Source of the DNA: Heliopora coerulea
Taxonomy: Eukaryota > Cnidaria > Anthozoa > Scleralcyonacea > Helioporidae
Direction of reading: 5' to 3'
Assembly (NCBI GenBank): GCA_030142905.1
Contig: JASJOG010000076.1
Span: forward strand, 744,001 to 808,000
DNA length: 64,000 nt
In this document: piece by piece, positions 60,806 to 64,000 of the stretch
Layout of the letters: every line of letters starts with the position of its first letter
Position numbering within the stretch: the stretch's first letter is position 1
The notes under the pieces: generated by a model
The model's input: only the letters and a program-made list of their open reading frames with translations
Told to the model about the DNA's origin: nothing
The model's database searches: none
Translations under genes and position numbers: made by a program

Positions 60806-61097
60806 ATACATCGGTATGACGGCGAACGATTTTAAGCAACGGTACCAGAACCATGTGAAGTCTTTCCGCAACACAAACCACGCAAACGAGACGGAACTTT
60901 CAAAGTATGTTTGGAATCTTAAGACGAAAAACCGCAATTTCGGAATAAAATGGTCAATCATTAAGCACGCTGCGGCCTACCGAAATGGTTCCAGAAGGTG
61001 CAACCTTTGCGTGGAAGAAAAATTAATGATTATGAAGGACGACAAGAAAAACCTCTTGAATAAAAGACCCGAAATCTTTGCGAAGTGTCGGCACTAA
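60806..61097 (+). pseudogene. GIY-YIG endonuclease fragment of a Penelope-like element
   Basis: The plus frame reads KYIGMTANDFKQRYQNH from 60807, then ELSKYVWNLKTKN, IKWSIIKHAAAY, RCNLCVEEKLMIM and ends KRPEIFAKCRH-stop. YIGMT plus the downstream Arg and Asn-His fit a GIY-YIG endonuclease, and the Cys pair CNLC is typical of PLE C-termini. The upstream RT is missing; the left side abuts truncated BEL element 2. Confidence 0.75.
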
Positions 61098-63512
61098 GAC
61101 ACTACAAAAAATGACGACAACCGATACTTACGGTTGTATGAGATCGAATAATCAGGGGCTGTATCATATTATATTGACGGTAATTTGTTCATCTTGGCCG
61201 GATTTCAATGTTTCCACAGTAAGATATCTAATAAGGCCTAATGTGTGAATAAAGTCTGAGTAAGAATGCAGTATTCGAACTGTTCAGTGGATTGGAAAAC
61301 CGATTTGCTGTCCCTGTTGAAGGCTTTTAATAAAATGGTCGTTAAACTTTACCAAAGATGACCTAAGTTCACCGATACATCAACTGAACCTTATTGAACC
61401 CTCCGAATTTGTTGTTGCAAACGTTGTATCAAATTCTGTATTCAACTGATCAGTATGCAAAGCGTGATAATAGAGTGACAATCACTCAACGTGATCGTGA
61501 CTGACCCTAGATTCTGAACGTTCGAAACGATCCAGTCTCGTTGTGTGAAATAAAAATGCTCGTACAACACAACGAGCAGAGATACGTCTTCTGCGAGGAA
61601 ATCATTATATTTCTTTCTCTTTCAAAACTGTGGGTGGTTGCCGAATATTCGTTTATTGAGCTGTTTACAAAGTATCATGAACTAACGCGGGTTTTGTTTG
61701 AGCCTAAATAGTTTGACGAGAAACAGAAGTTCATGAAAATGTCAGTTCAAAATTGGAGCGTGCGAGGTCAGATCAGGCTGTTCTGAGACAGACCTCACGA
61801 GAACGTCAACTTAGTTCAAAGCACAATATTCATTGCGGAAGGTCAAAGCATAAAGTTCTTTTGTGCTTGTTTCACATCACTGCTCACAAACAAGGTGTCA
61901 CGAAGTACACATGGAGCAGGTTTGATTAATATGCTGTATGGAACACTGAATAGGCAACCATGGTGGAAGGCTTACGAAGATGAACCAGTCACCGTTATCG
62001 TCTTCTAACGTTTAACCAAACGCATAGCGAGGTTGATCTGAGAACTTTAGAAACTACTTGTGAAAAGTTGGACTTGCTGGCAAACTCAGAGGTCTTCATT
62101 ATATTTCAAATGTAAAAGCGTTCATGCGTGTATTGAAACGACGACAATAAAACACGAAGTTCAGGCAAAGACAACGCTGAATCAAGACAACAGATGACAT
62201 TAAGAGACATAATAATATAAGGAATGTCTGCTGGACCGTGTAAGTATACATCTGGTAACATTAACCAGTAAATGATATCGATCTGGCCAACTTTGTATCA
62301 TGAATTGGTTAACGCCTAAAACCACACACTCAGGAATGGAATTTGTTCAACTTATTTCATCGACCATAAGATTCGGGATAAAATGATTTATGAGTTGTCG
62401 ACAATATGTCGATACAATCAAATGTCGTTCTGCAAAGGTAAAAGGTTGGAAATATAGGAAGAAGCCCCTGTTCACAACTAAAATCCTGTCACAAACTGAA
62501 TATGTAAATATTCCATCGGAATGTTTCGGGAGGGAATGATTATGCCGAGCCTCTAGAACTACAGAGCTGTTCAAATGTAAAATGGACTACTGAATTTAAA
62601 GTTTTAATTTTTCTTAGTTGAGGGATACTTACGTGAATGATAGGGGCTCCAAAAGCCAACGAAAACGAACCGTGGGGAAACAAGCCAGGCCCAGTCATGG
62701 GCCTGTGATGGAAGGCAAGAAGTTTAAAACGGCGGGGAGATATGAATAGCGGAAATTAAAGCACGTCGTGCAAATTTGGGAAAAACACTAGGGCAACTGC
62801 AACGACTACAACTGCAACGACGTGTTGCCACAAAATTTATTGTCGAACACAAAGAAAGCAAATAATGTTTCGTCTTTACACTAAGTTATCTCAATTCACT
62901 GGCTAGAAATGTTTATGGTCGTTTTAGAGGAGGGGGAAAAACACCCAGAGTTTGTTTTAATAACAATACTGGGTCGTGTTCGAACGCTAAAATTGTTAGT
63001 GCCGTTCACGTTCTTTCCTTTACAAATGCTCTATTTTTATCAAAGTGGGTGTGTACGTAACAAGTACGTGAACATTATTTTTAGTATAGATGTTAATCTG
63101 CGTGGTGTTGTTTCACGCAAGAAAGCGGTCTCATTGAATCGTTGCCACAAAATCTGTCAAGTCTTTGACTAAGTTACCAACGTTTCTGAATTTATAAATT
63201 GTTTTCAAATATCGGACATGCGTGCCACATTTTAAAAATAGAAAATTTTGGCTGGGCAACCGAAGCGCAGCTGTAGTTGCCGACTCAGTGGATCAAGGGA
63301 AATAGATTCTTTGTTATTGAGTAAATCGATATGAAGTAATTTCCAACTACGAAAAATTCAACTCTAGGGCTTCCGGTCTGGGAATCGGACAGCGAATATA
63401 GTGTAGTGTTCAACCTTGAATTTCTTCCTGTAATCTTCCCTTTAGTCGGACTTACATCACTGATTGTCGTCCAGTAAAATTTTTATCTTGTATTTTATCT
63501 TTTTCATTCCAG
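61098..63512. other. No recognisable gene; probable upstream region or intron of the membrane protein gene
   Basis: I read both strands without finding a protein I recognise. Short ORFs (for example 62909-63172 plus and 62347-62574 minus) show no motif, no convincing splice sites and no repeats of note. Earlier exons of the gene ending at 63721 may lie here or left of the window's repeats. Confidence 0.4.
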
Positions 63513-63721
63513 ACCTTTTCCTGACATTTATTGGCATATTGATCGTCCTACTTCTTTTTCTGAACAAGATGTTAAACGAGATTCCTCCCCGGGTGCCCGA
63601 TAAAAGAATATTGGACGAAGAACAGACATCGACCGAGTCCACAGAGACAGAGGAGTTCACCTCAAGCTACAGCACCGACTCTTCAGAAGACAGTTCACTT
63701 TACAGTTATAGACCTCGTTGA
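63513..63721 (+). CDS. Terminal coding exon of an unidentified membrane protein
   Basis: The polypyrimidine tract and acceptor TTTTTCATTCCAG end at 63512. The exon begins with two bases that complete a codon, then encodes LFLTFIGILIVLLLFLNKML, a likely transmembrane helix. A Pro-containing segment (NEIPPRVPDKRILD) and a Ser/Thr/Glu-rich tail (TSTESTETEEFTSSYSTDSS) follow, ending SYRPR with TGA at 63719-63721. AATAAA lies 35 bases downstream. Topology would be one pass with an acidic tail on one side. The family is not recognised, and the upstream exons could not be located, so start and total length are unknown. It could also be read from an ATG at 63464 as an 85-aa ORF without splicing. Confidence 0.55.
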
Positions 63722-63755
63722 CGGCGAATGTTCTTGGCCAAGGAGGCAAAATGTA

Positions 63756-63761
63756 AATAAA
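63756..63761 (+). other. Polyadenylation signal of the membrane protein gene
   Basis: AATAAA 35 bases after the stop codon at 63719-63721. Its spacing supports the plus-strand terminal exon call. Confidence 0.6.
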
Positions 63762-64000
63762 AACATCAGTAGAACTTAAAATCTTCGAAGTTTATCCGCA
63801 TGTTATATAGACGGTATAATGCAGCTGGTAAATTTTGTAATTTAGCGACCTATTACTTTTTGAAAGACTGGTTAGTCTCATTCTGCATTGTCAAAGCAAC
63901 CGGTAGAATGCTTCTTCAAGTCACATTTTTATGTTAGTTGAACTTAGTCCCGTGCTTTGACGACAAACAAAAGTTTGCAAATACGTGTTGGCGAACCTAA

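Overview
The window is metazoan nuclear DNA, AT-rich and repeat-dense. Its exon/intron structure, its stock of BEL/Pao, Penelope-like, pogo, hAT-like and IS3EU-like elements and its many tRNA-like repeats suggest an anthozoan cnidarian such as a stony coral or sea anemone. That placement is inference; no species marker is present.

Layout. (1) 679-14988, minus strand: a complete gene for the spliceosomal tri-snRNP protein PRPF6. I assembled it exon by exon as 30 coding exons with consistent GT/AG sites and phases, giving 926 codons plus stop (the human protein is 941 aa). (2) About 15.7-20.24 kb: a decayed pogo-like DNA transposon carrying a divergent HIRAN-like ORF and a broken transposase, itself split by a 5'-truncated LINE. 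(3) About 20.3-48 kb: three tandem copies (A, B, C) of a three-exon minus-strand gene for a 318-aa secreted, cysteine-rich, probably GPI-anchored protein. A defective Penelope-like element (PLE) lies between A and B, and a 6.2-kb BEL/Pao element between B and C. A scrap of a fourth copy lies at 53.6-53.8 kb. (4) 48.3-53.4 kb: a hAT-like element containing an IS3EU-like element; each has inverted termini and a perfect 8-bp target duplication. (5) 53.8-61.1 kb: fragments of three different GIY-YIG-bearing PLEs around a second, reverse-oriented, 5'-truncated BEL element. (6) 61.1-64 kb: largely unrecognised sequence, ending in the terminal exon of a plus-strand membrane protein gene.

How it fits together. 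PRPF6 is a conserved housekeeping gene whose introns carry microsatellites and palindromic repeats. The secreted-protein array grew by segmental duplication: introns and flanks align between copies, and shared MITEs sit at the same intron positions. Later insertions mark individual copies: tRNA-like palindromes and a Tc1-type MITE in A, and a BEL element at the B/C junction.

The least familiar signal is a set of repeats made of a 76-nt tRNA-like body, a short CTCAGAAA/TTTCTGAG hairpin and an AGCTTGA motif. It occurs in three sequence families at five loci, each time with copies in opposite orientation. Hammerhead-ribozyme-like cores occur in several PLE-type fragments.
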